A DNA stretch of 64,000 nt. Origin: SAR324 cluster bacterium (lineage in GTDB: Bacteria > SAR324 > NAC60-12). How positions within the stretch are numbered: the stretch's first letter is position 1; each line of letters starts with the position of its first letter. Where the stretch lies: the NCBI GenBank assembly GCA_015231825.1, contig JADGAV010000019.1:26158-90157 (forward strand). The letters run 5' to 3'. The translations under genes and the position numbers were made by a program. Shown one piece after another: positions 27,750-37,349 of the stretch. A model generated the notes under the pieces. It saw only the letters and a program-made list of their open reading frames with translations. It made no database searches and was not told where the DNA came from.

Positions 27750-28502
27750 TTAAAGAGCTTTGTGAGAATCTAAAATGACAACGTTGACCATGAGCATGAA
27801 CACAATCACTGAGACAAAATAAACCAAATCCCGCAGGTCCACCACTCCACGGCGTAATGCATTAAAATGCGTGGTAAAGCTGAATTGTGAGACCAAATCA
27901 GAAATCCAGACCGGAAAAAAAGAATTGAGAATATTGTTCAACACTCCCCATCCCAACAAAACAAAAATTAAACAAATCACCACACTGACGATAAAACTAA
28001 TCACCTGATTTTTGGTCAAAGCAGACGTGCAGCTTGCAATCGCCAAATAAGCACCTGCCATTAGAAAACTTCCGAGGTATCCCGCAATAATCGGCCCGTT
28101 ATCCGCATCTCCTAAATAGTGTACTGTCACAATCATGGGAAATGTGAGAAACAGGGCGATTCCCACAAAAGCCCAGGCCGCCAAAAATTTAGAGAGTACT
28201 GCTGTGACGGTGGTCACCGGGAATGTCAACAATAGTTCTACGGTTCCCGACTGTCGTTCTTCGGCCCACAGACGCATTCCTACCGCAGGAATCAGCAACA
28301 AATAAAGCCAGGGATGAAACACAAAAAAACTTTCCAGGCTGGCTTGATTGGCATTGAAAAAATTCCCAAGCAGAAAGGCGCATCCTGCATTAGAAATTAA
28401 AAAAATAATGATGAACACATAGGCAATTGGCGAATGAAAATACGCCCGGAGTTCACGTTTAAAAATTGGCATTAATCCTGTCATAGATTCCTCACTATAC
28501 AT
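27750..28502 (-). CDS. ABC-2 type permease (GldF-like)
   Basis: A 250-residue protein with six predicted membrane spans, beginning IFKRELRAYFHSPIAYVFIIIFL and containing the ABC-2 segment LRLWAEERQSGTVELLLTFPV. It overlaps the ATPase gene by eight bases and forms the channel of the transporter with the ATPase and the GldG-like protein. Confidence 0.9.
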   Translation of the reverse strand: MYSEESMTGLMPIFKRELRAYFHSPIAYVFIIIFLISNAGCAFLLGNFFNANQASLESFFVFHPWLYLLLIPAVGMRLWAEERQSGTVELLLTFPVTTVTAVLSKFLAAWAFVGIALFLTFPMIVTVHYLGDADNGPIIAGYLGSFLMAGAYLAIASCTSALTKNQVISFIVSVVICLIFVLLGWGVLNNILNSFFPVWISDLVSQFSFTTHFNALRRGVVDLRDLVYFVSVIVFMLMVNVVILDSHKAL

Positions 28503-29433
28503 TCAAAGTCACTTTACGAAACACTTCATCCAAACGACCTTTTTCAGAATAAAGCTGCTCAACCTGGAGCTGCTGTTCCTGGATAAACTGTTCCACTCCA
28601 CTCAAGATGATCTGCCCTTGTTTAGGGAATAATATGAATGAAGCCGAAGCTCCGGCTTCCGCATTCAACACTTGAGCCGACTGAACACCAGGGATATTTT
28701 GTAACTTTGAAAGAAGCCCCTCAGGGTCGGATTTTTTAACTGTCAAAGAAATAGCATTGTGGAAACTGGAACGTGCTAACAGGTCTTCAGGTGTCCCATC
28801 AGCGACCACTTTTCCATCCGCAATAATAATCGCCCGACTGCAAACGGCTTCGACTTCTTCCAAAATATGAGTGGAGACCAGGATGGCTCTTTTCTCACTG
28901 ATACGTTTGATCAGAGTACGTACCTCGTGTTTTTGATTGGGATCTAAACCATCAGTCGGTTCATCCAGAATCAGGACCGGAGGATCATGAAGGAGTGATT
29001 GGGCCAAACAAGTCCGTTGGCGATATCCTTTAGAAAGAGTATCGATCATTTGGAAACGGACTTCCTGCAAAGACGTTTGGTCCAGAACGCGATCCACATG
29101 ATTGTGCAGTTCCGACCCTTTCAACCCGCGCATTTCCCCTGCAAACAACAAAAATTCTTCCACCAGCATTTCATGATAGGAAGGTGCACTTTCAGGCAAA
29201 TATCCAACGTTTTCTCGAACTTTGAGAGGATTTTTCAAAATATCATGCCCGCAGACTTTAGCCGTTCCTGACGAAGGGGGTATGAAACAAGTAATCATTT
29301 TCATTGTGGTGGACTTTCCAGCACCATTCGGACCCAGAAATCCAAGAATCTCACCCTTTTCTACATCAAAAGAAATGTTGTCCACGGCTTGAATTCTGCC
29401 GAAGCTTTTACATAATTTATCGACTTGAATCAT
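28495..29433 (-). CDS. ABC transporter ATP-binding protein (GldA-like)
   Basis: A 312-residue ATPase with Walker A GPNGAGKSTT, signature LSKGYRQRTCLAQ (a variant LSGGQ), Walker B VLILDEPTDGLDPNQ and switch VSTHILEE. The C-terminal extension after about residue 215 is typical of ABC-2 exporters. Its start overlaps the upstream DUF4340 stop by one base. Confidence 0.93.
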   Translation of the reverse strand: MIQVDKLCKSFGRIQAVDNISFDVEKGEILGFLGPNGAGKSTTMKMITCFIPPSSGTAKVCGHDILKNPLKVRENVGYLPESAPSYHEMLVEEFLLFAGEMRGLKGSELHNHVDRVLDQTSLQEVRFQMIDTLSKGYRQRTCLAQSLLHDPPVLILDEPTDGLDPNQKHEVRTLIKRISEKRAILVSTHILEEVEAVCSRAIIIADGKVVADGTPEDLLARSSFHNAISLTVKKSDPEGLLSKLQNIPGVQSAQVLNAEAGASASFILFPKQGQIILSGVEQFIQEQQLQVEQLYSEKGRLDEVFRKVTLNV

Positions 29434-30494
29434 TATTTCTCCTTGTCCTCTGCAAGCAAATCAGAACGCACCTTTAAAAACCGCTTTCCCATCCAGGAAT
29501 GCAGACCATATAACCACGGTTTCGAACGCAGATTAAATTCTTCTACTTCGGCCTGGAGTTTTTCATCAGCAACACCATCCTTCAAAGCCATTTCAACAGA
29601 TAAATAATGGTGTTTTCCCTCACTCTCGATTTCCTTGTCCCCAACAAGGACACGGACAATTCGACCATCATACGATTCTGCTGTATATTGGACCAGATTT
29701 TCACGACCAGTCTCCTCTGCCGGAGTGTCCGCGGGAATGAAAATGTCAAAATTTAACCCTTTGAGCGCATTGCCAAGGGATTTAACAGCATTTTGACTGA
29801 TTTTTTCCTCCAATCCTTCTGCCTTCCACTCTTCTTCCTTTTTTTCATGAACAAAACGAAAGACATCATCTCCGTTTTTCAATTCAACGGATTTGATCAC
29901 TTCGTCTCCATCCCAATCAATAATATTAAGGTTGAGCCATTCTTTGCTGTCTGTGTCGGCGTCAATGTTTTCTGTAATCAGAAAGACTTCTGGTTTATCA
30001 GCATATCGAATATAATTTCCGGTTTTAAATCCCTGTTTTTCACTCCTTGATTTTCCCAGCAGCAATTCAAGCAATGGTTCGCCACCAGCATTCTTCAAAA
30101 TTAACAGTTTCCCGGTTTTTTCTTCCTCCCATTGATTGTTGTTCTCTTTAAAATGCAGCAAATGAAAACGCGCGTGGTGTTTGGCTTTATCAGTGACCTG
30201 TTCGCCCAGTTTGACATCGAGCACTTGGAGGAGCAACTCTTGAATTTTCTTAGCATTCGCTTCGTAATTGAGGTCCTTGACCACCCATTGTTGATTCGCT
30301 CCTCTTACGAGTTCCACTTTTTCCGTGTCATCCTTCTGAATCAGAATCTCTGATAATTTTTCGGTATCCAGATTTGCCAGTATGGCAGCGTTTTTCTTCT
30401 GCCCACCTGTGGAGAAAAAATTACCTTGAACCAACCATAAAGCTATTCCGAAAATTACTGTCACTCCAGTAACAATGGACAACTTCTGCAACAT
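29433..30494 (-). CDS. DUF4340 membrane-anchored protein
   Basis: A 353-residue protein with an N-terminal membrane anchor (IVTGVTVIFGIALWLVQG) and repeated beta units of the DUF4340 type (ILIQKDDTEKVELVRGANQQWVVK, LLELLLGKSR, YIRYADKPEVFLI). DUF4340 proteins are regular partners of GldG-like ABC systems and usually come last; here it is the first gene of the operon. AAGGAG precedes the start at 30494. Function in the complex is unknown. Confidence 0.85.
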   Translation of the reverse strand: MLQKLSIVTGVTVIFGIALWLVQGNFFSTGGQKKNAAILANLDTEKLSEILIQKDDTEKVELVRGANQQWVVKDLNYEANAKKIQELLLQVLDVKLGEQVTDKAKHHARFHLLHFKENNNQWEEEKTGKLLILKNAGGEPLLELLLGKSRSEKQGFKTGNYIRYADKPEVFLITENIDADTDSKEWLNLNIIDWDGDEVIKSVELKNGDDVFRFVHEKKEEEWKAEGLEEKISQNAVKSLGNALKGLNFDIFIPADTPAEETGRENLVQYTAESYDGRIVRVLVGDKEIESEGKHHYLSVEMALKDGVADEKLQAEVEEFNLRSKPWLYGLHSWMGKRFLKVRSDLLAEDKEK

Positions 30495-30920
30495 ACATCT
30501 ACTCCTTCTCCTCTTTATTCGAAAATTTAATTTCTTTAACCCAAAATCAAATATACTTATGTAAATCTCTTAGGTTAGCATTGAAATTATTCATCGGTCA
30601 AGCTTTTCGCAGGAGGAATTCAGGTCTCTACTAACATTGTTCAATTCAATTCAAAAAACATCCGGGAATTTTCGGATAAACCTTCTCTACTGCTGTATTG
30701 CTGATTTCGGAATACATGCACTTCCTCCGTGACGGTGACTGTGTAACAGATTAAACTAAAAATGTTCACAAATTTTAATATCATTTTTCTGTTCTCTCAG
30801 TTTTTTTATAAAAAACTGTTGGGACAACAAGATATGATGAGGCATATCGCTTGCACGCTGAGCATTATCACAGACCCTTTCTTTTGAATCGATCCAGGCA
30901 TCATAAAGGAGACAAAATAT
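30495..30920. other. Intergenic region with long palindrome, between DUF4340 and YdjM-like genes
   Basis: A gap of 426 bases separating divergent genes. The main feature is a perfect palindrome CAGTTTTTT-TAT-AAAAAACTG at 30798-30818, resembling the palindrome at 16072-16089. It has no T-tail beyond the arm and is more likely an operator than a terminator. I see no small RNA or ORF. Confidence 0.35.
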
Positions 30921-31439
30921 ATGAATTTTAAAGGACACATCACAGGAGGAATCATTACTGGTGCCGCCATCACGTCAACCGCTATTTTTCTCAGCAAGCC
31001 CTTAGGAATTCCGGCCCCTCCACTGGTCCTCGGACAAATTTTCGGAGTTGCTCTCTTTTTCAGCATGTTTCCCGATTTGGATATCAGTTCCATTCCTCAA
31101 CGATGGTTTTTTCGCGCAATTTTTGCAGTTCTCCTGGGCCTCAGCTATTATGACTATTTTGAAGTCGCAACTTTAGTGGCCCTGGTTTCTATTACCCCAC
31201 TGCTCGACCATCATCGCAGTTGGACACACAATGTGATTTCCGTCCTCCTGTTTCCAGTGGTCCTGGCCTGCATTTACGAATACCTGTTGAGCAAAGAACG
31301 TTTTTTTGATCAATGGTCTGCCGACCAGGTTGCCAACCACTTGAGCAATCATATTTGGCTGGTAATTGCGTGCGTCAGCGGATGGTACACCCATCTTACT
31401 CTCGATTTTTATCAGAAAAAGAGATTTGCCCGCAATTGA
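30921..31439 (+). CDS. YdjM-like membrane-bound metal-dependent hydrolase (DUF457)
   Basis: A 172-residue protein with four to five membrane spans. It starts MNFKGHITGG with AAAGGAG upstream. Histidine/aspartate positions FPDLDISS, LLDHHRSWTH and THLTLDF match the YdjM/DUF457 family, thought to bind metal at the membrane. E. coli YdjM is LexA-controlled, but no LexA box is proven here. Confidence 0.82.
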   Translation: MNFKGHITGGIITGAAITSTAIFLSKPLGIPAPPLVLGQIFGVALFFSMFPDLDISSIPQRWFFRAIFAVLLGLSYYDYFEVATLVALVSITPLLDHHRSWTHNVISVLLFPVVLACIYEYLLSKERFFDQWSADQVANHLSNHIWLVIACVSGWYTHLTLDFYQKKRFARN

Positions 31440-31562
31440 TAAAAATCTCAAAGAATTATTTTCGGAATACGATTCCTCGATCTTCACCCTCAAATCCAGC
31501 AAATTAGTCGCCAAACGGAGTAATCTTCCACCCCCCTCATCTGTTATTTCCAAAAATTATGC

Positions 31563-31590
31563 TTGTGTAAATCAACATTTTATGTAGAAT
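31563..31590 (+). promoter_or_regulatory. Candidate promoter for topA
   Basis: TTGTGT (31563-31568) and TAGAAT (31585-31590) with a 16-base spacer, about 90 bases before topA. Confidence 0.35.
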
Positions 31591-31680
31591 TTTAGGTTGA
31601 CTTACCAAGCATGTTAATCAGCAGGTGCTTTGAAATCCATCGTCTGAACGCTTCCATTTCAACTTTTATAAAAATTAATC

Positions 31681-34080
31681 ATGAGTACTTCATTAGTGAT
31701 TGTTGAGTCTCCGGCAAAAGCTAAAACAATCAACAAATACCTGGGTTCTGACTTTAAAGTACTTGCTTCCGTAGGCCACGTCAAAGATCTTCCAAAAGAT
31801 CGTCTGGGAGTTGATATCGAAAATAATTTTGAACCCGAATACGATGTCATTGCTGCCAAAACAGGAGTGTTGAAAGACATAAAAAAAGCGGCCAAAGCCG
31901 CTGATAAAATCTACCTTGCTGCCGACCCTGATCGAGAAGGCGAAGCCATTGCTGCTCACCTGGCGGAAGAAATTCGATCTTATTTTAAGGGAGATATCCA
32001 TCGGCTTCTCTTATTTGAAATCACAAAAAATTCTGTTCTGGAAACGATCAAAAAAGCCGGCGCACTGAACGTTCACAAATACGAAGCGCAGAAAGCTCGT
32101 CGCGTCCTCGACCGTCTTGTCGGCTACCAGATCAGTCCTTTACTTTGGGAAAAAGTTCGTTTTGGTTTGAGTGCGGGGAGAGTCCAATCAGTTGCAGTCA
32201 GGCTGATTTGTGAGCGAGAAGCGCTCATTCGTAAGTTCAAATCCGAAGAATATTGGAAAATCTCGGCTGTCGCGCAAAATCAGGATAAGAAGACATTCCA
32301 GATTCGCTTTGCTCAACAAAATGGGAAAACGATCAAAATTGGTGACGAAAAAACTGCTTCCGCCATTGTGGCTCTGTCGCAAGAAGCGGCTTTTACCGTC
32401 AGCAAGGTGACTAAAAAGAAGCGTTTGCGCAATCCAGTTGCACCGTTCATCACTTCAACCCTGCAGCAGGAAGCAGCCCGCAAATTGAGTCTGAGCAGTG
32501 CTCAAACCATGCGCCTGGCACAGCAACTTTATGAGGGGACCAGTGAAGAAATCGGTGGATTGATCACATACATGAGAACCGATTCGCTGAGAATCTCAGA
32601 CGCCGCATTGAGTGAAGTGCGCCAAATGATCACGGAGACTTACGGTAAAGAATTCTGCCCAAAAAGTGCGCGAGTTTACAAATCAAAACAAGCAAAGAAA
32701 GTTCAAGATGCGCATGAAGCAATTCGCCCGACATCTATGGAGTATCCTCCACAAAAAACCCGTTCATTCCTCAACAAAGAGCAACAAAGACTTTACGAAT
32801 TGATCTGGAACCGATTTGTGGCCTCTCAAATGGAATCCGCCAGGTTTGATCAAACTCAGGTTGAAATAACTGCGGGCGAGTTACTGTGGAGGGTCAGTGG
32901 CTCCGTCCTAGATTTTTCCGGATTTCTCAAGCTCTATGAAGAGGGAAAAGACGATGTAAAGAAGGACGATGACGAAGAACAGTCGCTACCTCCACTCATT
33001 GAAGGCGAGGTACTGCAGGTGAGCCATATCACACCAAAACAGCACTTTACGGAACCGCCTCCCCGATACAATCAAGCAACTCTGATCAAGGAATTGGAAG
33101 AAAAGGGAATTGGACGTCCCAGTACCTTTGCCACCATCATGGAAACCATTACCAAACGTGAATATGTGGAACGGATCAGCAATCGTTTTCATCCCACTTC
33201 CATCGGCCTGCTGGTCAACGATCTGCTGGTTGAAAATTTCCCCGAAATTCTCGAAGTGAGTTTCACCGCCCATCTAGAAAATATTCTGGATTCTGTGGAG
33301 GAAGGTGATGCCGATTGGACGGAGGCAATTCGTGCCTTCTACACAAAATTCAAGACCGACCTCGAAACCGCTCAAGTTTCCATGCGGGATGTAAAAAAGC
33401 AGGAAATCCCAACTGACATCCAATGCTCAAACTGTGGAAATATGATGGTCGTCAAATGGGGAAAAAACGGTGAATTCCTGGCTTGCTCCAACTACCCTGA
33501 ATGTAAAAGCACCTCTGAATTTGAATGGGATGCTGAGGGAAAACCCCAAATCGCCAAACCGGAAGTGAGTGATATCGCATGTGACAAGTGCGGAAATCCC
33601 TTCATCGTCAAGACAGGTCGCTATGGAAAGTTTTATGCGTGCTCCAATTATCCAGAATGCAAAAACACAAGACCGCTGGAGGAAGTCCAGGTCACCCCTG
33701 TAGAAGGGACTTGTGAAAACTGCGGTTCCGGACTGGTTCGCCGCAAAGGACGATACGGTCCTTTTGTTTCATGTGCCAAGTATCCGGACTGCAAATACAT
33801 TCAAAAGAAGGCCCAAATAGACACAGGGATCGCCTGTCCGCAATGTGCAAAAGGCAACTTGATTGAAAAAAAATCAAGACGTGGCAAAGTGTTTTATAGC
33901 TGTTCTGACTATCCCAAATGCAAATACGCTCTTTGGAACCCCCCCATCAATGAAGCTTGCCCTCAATGCCAGTTTCCGATTTTGGAAGAGAAACAGACCA
34001 AAAAGAATCACTTTATCAAATGCCCTCAAGCCGATTGCAATTATTCACGTTCACCCGAAGAAGAAAAGGAATCTGCATGA
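31681..34080 (+). CDS. topA: DNA topoisomerase I
   Basis: Type IA topoisomerase of 799 residues that relaxes negative supercoils. Toprim domain at the N-terminus (LVIVESPAKAKTINKYLG; AADPDREGEAIAAHL), active-site Tyr in GLITYMRTDSLRIS, HEAIRPTS and GIGRPSTFATIMETI. The C-terminus carries five Cys4 zinc ribbons (the first begins CSNCGNMMVVKWGKNGEF), more than the three of E. coli TopA. The stop overlaps the ATG of the next gene (ATGA). Confidence 0.97.
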   Translation: MSTSLVIVESPAKAKTINKYLGSDFKVLASVGHVKDLPKDRLGVDIENNFEPEYDVIAAKTGVLKDIKKAAKAADKIYLAADPDREGEAIAAHLAEEIRSYFKGDIHRLLLFEITKNSVLETIKKAGALNVHKYEAQKARRVLDRLVGYQISPLLWEKVRFGLSAGRVQSVAVRLICEREALIRKFKSEEYWKISAVAQNQDKKTFQIRFAQQNGKTIKIGDEKTASAIVALSQEAAFTVSKVTKKKRLRNPVAPFITSTLQQEAARKLSLSSAQTMRLAQQLYEGTSEEIGGLITYMRTDSLRISDAALSEVRQMITETYGKEFCPKSARVYKSKQAKKVQDAHEAIRPTSMEYPPQKTRSFLNKEQQRLYELIWNRFVASQMESARFDQTQVEITAGELLWRVSGSVLDFSGFLKLYEEGKDDVKKDDDEEQSLPPLIEGEVLQVSHITPKQHFTEPPPRYNQATLIKELEEKGIGRPSTFATIMETITKREYVERISNRFHPTSIGLLVNDLLVENFPEILEVSFTAHLENILDSVEEGDADWTEAIRAFYTKFKTDLETAQVSMRDVKKQEIPTDIQCSNCGNMMVVKWGKNGEFLACSNYPECKSTSEFEWDAEGKPQIAKPEVSDIACDKCGNPFIVKTGRYGKFYACSNYPECKNTRPLEEVQVTPVEGTCENCGSGLVRRKGRYGPFVSCAKYPDCKYIQKKAQIDTGIACPQCAKGNLIEKKSRRGKVFYSCSDYPKCKYALWNPPINEACPQCQFPILEEKQTKKNHFIKCPQADCNYSRSPEEEKESA

Positions 34081-34733
34081 GTGCTGTGGAAACTAATCCT
34101 TCCTTGTTTGTCAAATCTTTTCCAGTCGGCCCAATTTCGTGCAACTGCACAATTTTGGGAGATCCAGTCTCCAAACGCGCCATCGTGGTTGATCCCGGTG
34201 GCGATGCAGGACTCATTTTGGAGACTTTAAAAAAGAACGATTTTTCTGTTATTCAGATCATCCATACCCATGCGCACCTCGATCATTTTTTAGCATCTGG
34301 TGAAATGAAAAAAGTGACAGGAGCACCGTTGGCCGTACATCAGGCAGACAAATTTCTTTGGGAGAATCTAGAAAGTCAGTGCAAAAGATTTGGCATCCCT
34401 TATAACCCGGTTCCTGCTCCCGATCACTGGCTGGAACATGAAGAAGAACTGGAAATCAACCAATTCAGAGGGAAAGCAGTACACACGCCAGGTCATACTC
34501 CCGGTTCGATGAGTTTTTCCTTTGAAGAACAAAAACTTTTGATCGCCGGAGATACTCTTTTCCAGGGATCAATTGGCCGAACCGATCTTCCAGGAGGAGA
34601 TTTCCAGACAATTGCCGAATCCATTAAAAATCAGCTCTATACACTTGATGAAGATACCCATGTTATCACCGGGCATGGTCCCCCAACCACGATTGGTAAC
34701 GAAATGCGGTACAATCCATTTGTTCAATTGTAA
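34077..34733 (+). CDS. Metallo-beta-lactamase fold hydrolase (glyoxalase II-like)
   Basis: A 218-residue protein with the full metal-site set: THAHLDH, HTPGHTPGSMSF, IAGDTLFQGSIGRTDLPGG and ITGHGPPTTIGNE. This pattern is of the YcbL/GloB-like subgroup that hydrolyses thioesters. I start at ATG 34077, overlapping the topA stop as ATGA; a longer open frame from 33957 would lie inside topA. Substrate unproven. Confidence 0.9.
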   Translation: MSAVETNPSLFVKSFPVGPISCNCTILGDPVSKRAIVVDPGGDAGLILETLKKNDFSVIQIIHTHAHLDHFLASGEMKKVTGAPLAVHQADKFLWENLESQCKRFGIPYNPVPAPDHWLEHEEELEINQFRGKAVHTPGHTPGSMSFSFEEQKLLIAGDTLFQGSIGRTDLPGGDFQTIAESIKNQLYTLDEDTHVITGHGPPTTIGNEMRYNPFVQL

Positions 34734-35149
34734 GTGTAGAAATTTGAGACAGGAACGAATCACTTCTTCGATAAAATTTTATTTACAGGCAATGTAAATA
34801 TCAGTCCAGATCTGGCATCCGTATTCGGAATTTGCGCGAAATCAGTGGCCGCAGGCTCTAAAACACCAAAAATCTTGTCAAAAAGCCAATTTGTCAGTGG
34901 ATTGTCTAACAATTGAAATCTCCCGCCTTCTTTCCTTTCCGCTTCAAAAACTTAATCTTTACACTCTTCTCATCGATTTTTCAGACAAGGTGGAGGAGAG
35001 TATTCTCAAATTCTTGTACTTGTAACATATATAGGAAGTGCTATTTTAGTTTGCCTGAGATCAATTCATTTGAACTCAAACAATTTTAAGGAGTACAAGT
35101 TTTGTAGGACTTGTGGATATGATAAATATTTAAAACAGAGGATCCAAAG
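34734..35149. other. Gene-poor region upstream of ald
   Basis: A gap of 416 bases between two plus-strand genes. It holds a possible small minus-strand ORF (34760-34912) and, closer to ald, AT-rich sequence with related motifs CTTGTACTTG (about 35012-35021) and AGTACAAG (about 35094) that may be regulator sites. No riboswitch recognised. Confidence 0.3.
34760..34912 (-). CDS. Possible small protein (50 aa), unknown
   Basis: A minus-strand frame from TTG 34912, with GGGAG about ten bases upstream, encodes about 50 residues including NPLTNWLFDKIFGVLEP and TDARSGLIFTLPVNKI, ending TGA at 34760. Composition looks protein-like, but the start is non-ATG and there is no family recognition. It could be a remnant of a longer gene. 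Confidence 0.3.
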   Translation of the reverse strand: MLDNPLTNWLFDKIFGVLEPAATDFAQIPNTDARSGLIFTLPVNKILSKK

Positions 35150-36262
35150 ATGTTGATAGGTGTTCCAAAGGAAATCAAAAGTCAGGAATTTCGCAATGGC
35201 ATTACGCCAGCCGGTGTTTTTGAAATCGTACACCATGGCCATCAGATTATGGTGCAAAAAAATGGGGGATCGGGAATCGGAGTCAGCGATAAGGAATTTG
35301 AATCGGCAGGAGCGATTATTATCGATACAGCCGAAGAGATATTTTCAAAAGCAGACATGATCGTCAAAGTCAAAGAACCTCAACCGGAAGAGTGCCGGAT
35401 GCTGCGAAAAGGACAAGTATTGTTTACATATCTCCATCTGGCACCGGATCCTACACAAACCAAGCTGCTGCTTGAATCCGGTGCAACCGCAATTGCCTAT
35501 GAAACTGTAACAAACGATGACCACGGACTTCCACTGCTGACGCCAATGAGCGAGGTTGCCGGCCGATTGTCTGTTCAGGCAGGAGCTCATAGCCTTGAAA
35601 AAATCAATGGAGGGTCTGGAGTATTGCTGGGAGGAGTGCCGGGGGTAGCTCCCGCCAAAGTTGTAATTATTGGAGGAGGAGTCGTTGGTGTCAATGCTGC
35701 AAGAATTGCGATTGGGATGGGAGCCAATGTCTCCATCATTGATCGTTCTTTAAGTCGGCTTCAGGAACTCGACCTGATTTTTGAAGATCGAATGGATACC
35801 CTCTTTTCAACAAAAGAGTCGATCAGAACATCAATTAAAGATGCAGATCTTGTGATTGGAGGAGTACTCATTCCCGGAGCGGCTGCGCCAAAACTGGTTA
35901 CTGAAGACATGATAAAGAAGATGAAAAAAGGTTCTGTCCTGGTTGATGTCGCCATTGATCAGGGTGGGTGCTTCGAAACCAGCCGTGCAACAACTCACAA
36001 AGATCCTACTTATATCGTTCATGACGTCGTTCACTATTGTGTAGCCAACATGCCGGGTGGAGTGCCTCGAACTTCCACTTTTGCACTCACAAATGCTACC
36101 TTGCCCTACATTCTGAAATTGGCAGATAAAGGTTATCGTGAAGCGCTGCTGGGAGATGAGCATTTACTCAATGGTCTGAATATCCATAATGGAAAAGTCA
36201 CCTATGAGGCTGTTGCGAGGGATCTCGGATATGATTATGTTCCCGCAAGGGAAGCACTTTGA
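35150..36262 (+). CDS. ald: Alanine dehydrogenase
   Basis: NAD-dependent interconversion of alanine with pyruvate and ammonium. It starts MLIGVPKEIKSQEFRNGITP; substrate Lys in VKVKEPQPEE, catalytic His in YLHLAPD, LTPMSEVAGRLSVQ, nucleotide-binding GGGVVGVNAARIA, and the C-terminal NMPGGVPRTSTFALTNATLPY. Length 370, standard for Ald. Single-gene unit. Confidence 0.96.
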   Translation: MLIGVPKEIKSQEFRNGITPAGVFEIVHHGHQIMVQKNGGSGIGVSDKEFESAGAIIIDTAEEIFSKADMIVKVKEPQPEECRMLRKGQVLFTYLHLAPDPTQTKLLLESGATAIAYETVTNDDHGLPLLTPMSEVAGRLSVQAGAHSLEKINGGSGVLLGGVPGVAPAKVVIIGGGVVGVNAARIAIGMGANVSIIDRSLSRLQELDLIFEDRMDTLFSTKESIRTSIKDADLVIGGVLIPGAAAPKLVTEDMIKKMKKGSVLVDVAIDQGGCFETSRATTHKDPTYIVHDVVHYCVANMPGGVPRTSTFALTNATLPYILKLADKGYREALLGDEHLLNGLNIHNGKVTYEAVARDLGYDYVPAREAL

Positions 36263-36370
36263 TTTAAAAACCGAACTTATGTTTTGAAGCAGGAATTTTA
36301 ATAAGTATTCATTCATTTCAAGGAAGTAGGGCTGTTGCTGCTGATGCTATTCTCATTGTTTATTGGGATT

Positions 36371-36411
36371 GGCCCTTCTTTCAGGGGTCATGTGACAGAC
36401 AGGGGCCTTTT
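36371..36411 (+). terminator. Possible terminator after ald
   Basis: GGCCCTT pairs with AGGGGCC (seven pairs including one G-T) around a loop of about 23 bases that contains an inner GTCATGTGAC; four T residues follow. About 110 bases after the ald stop. Confidence 0.35.
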
Positions 36412-36483
36412 CAACAAAACCGGGTACTGTCTAATCAGATGTCGGATCATAAGTTTAAATAGGAAGCTCAAGAACAGATTTGA

Positions 36484-37344
36484 TTATGATCCAGGTTTTT
36501 CGGATTGAAAAAAAACCGAAATAAGGGCTAAAACACCCGAAGCGACCATCAACAGGAGAGAAACCGCGTTCAGAACCGGAGTAGAACCTTCCTTGAGTCG
36601 ATCGAACATTGCAATGGTGAGAGGAGCATCTGAACCAACCAGCATCAAGGTGGTATTGAAATTCTCAAAAGACATTAAGAAACAAACAATCCCTGCTCCT
36701 ATCAAAGCAGGTTTAAGATCAGGAAGAGTGACTGTCATCACCGCAGCGATCCGGGTAGCGCCAAGGTTCATTGCTGCTTCTTCCAAACTGGAATCAAATT
36801 TTCGCAGACGTGCAGAAATAACCAAGGTGGCAATTGTTGTAATGAACGCAAATTGTCCCAATACCACCAAAGTTATACCTGGGCGTAAAAATTCAAGATC
36901 ATAATCAAATTGCATTTCAGCCCAGTTGGCTATAGTGCTGCTGAATGCTAATATTGATACGCCGAGGATCACCCCCGGAATCACAAGAGGCGTCAGCATC
37001 AAAATATATAACAGGTTTTTTCCAGGAAACTGTTCTCTTTCAAACAAAAATGCATTGCATGTCGCCAATACGAGGCTGGCAATCGTTGTAAAACAGGCCA
37101 CCACAAAGCTTACCCCGATGCTTTCCAGCAGATCCTCATCATGAAATAGTCCCAATTGCGGCTCAGTTTCGTTGAGAAACCAAGCCAGGGTACCTCCGTT
37201 CCAAGGCATTGAAGGGAACATGCTGTCATTGAAGGCAAAAATGCCGACCACTGTTAAAGGCGTGATCAAAAAGATGAAGAACAAGCCGACGTAAACGGCG
37301 TAGGTTCCACGGAAATAAAGACTGCTAGAGATCGTCGGAATCAT
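36484..37344 (-). CDS. potC: Spermidine/putrescine-type ABC permease (PotC-like)
   Basis: Inner-membrane permease with six spans and the EAA loop EEAAMNLGATRIAAVMTVTLPDLKPALIGAG. I start at ATG 37344, just after the potB stop; the longer frame to 37458 lies inside potB. Last gene of potD-potA-potB-potC. Imports a polyamine or similar cation; exact substrate is inferred. Confidence 0.9.
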   Translation of the reverse strand: MIPTISSSLYFRGTYAVYVGLFFIFLITPLTVVGIFAFNDSMFPSMPWNGGTLAWFLNETEPQLGLFHDEDLLESIGVSFVVACFTTIASLVLATCNAFLFEREQFPGKNLLYILMLTPLVIPGVILGVSILAFSSTIANWAEMQFDYDLEFLRPGITLVVLGQFAFITTIATLVISARLRKFDSSLEEAAMNLGATRIAAVMTVTLPDLKPALIGAGIVCFLMSFENFNTTLMLVGSDAPLTIAMFDRLKEGSTPVLNAVSLLLMVASGVLALISVFFQSEKPGS

Positions 37345-37349
37345 CTGAT

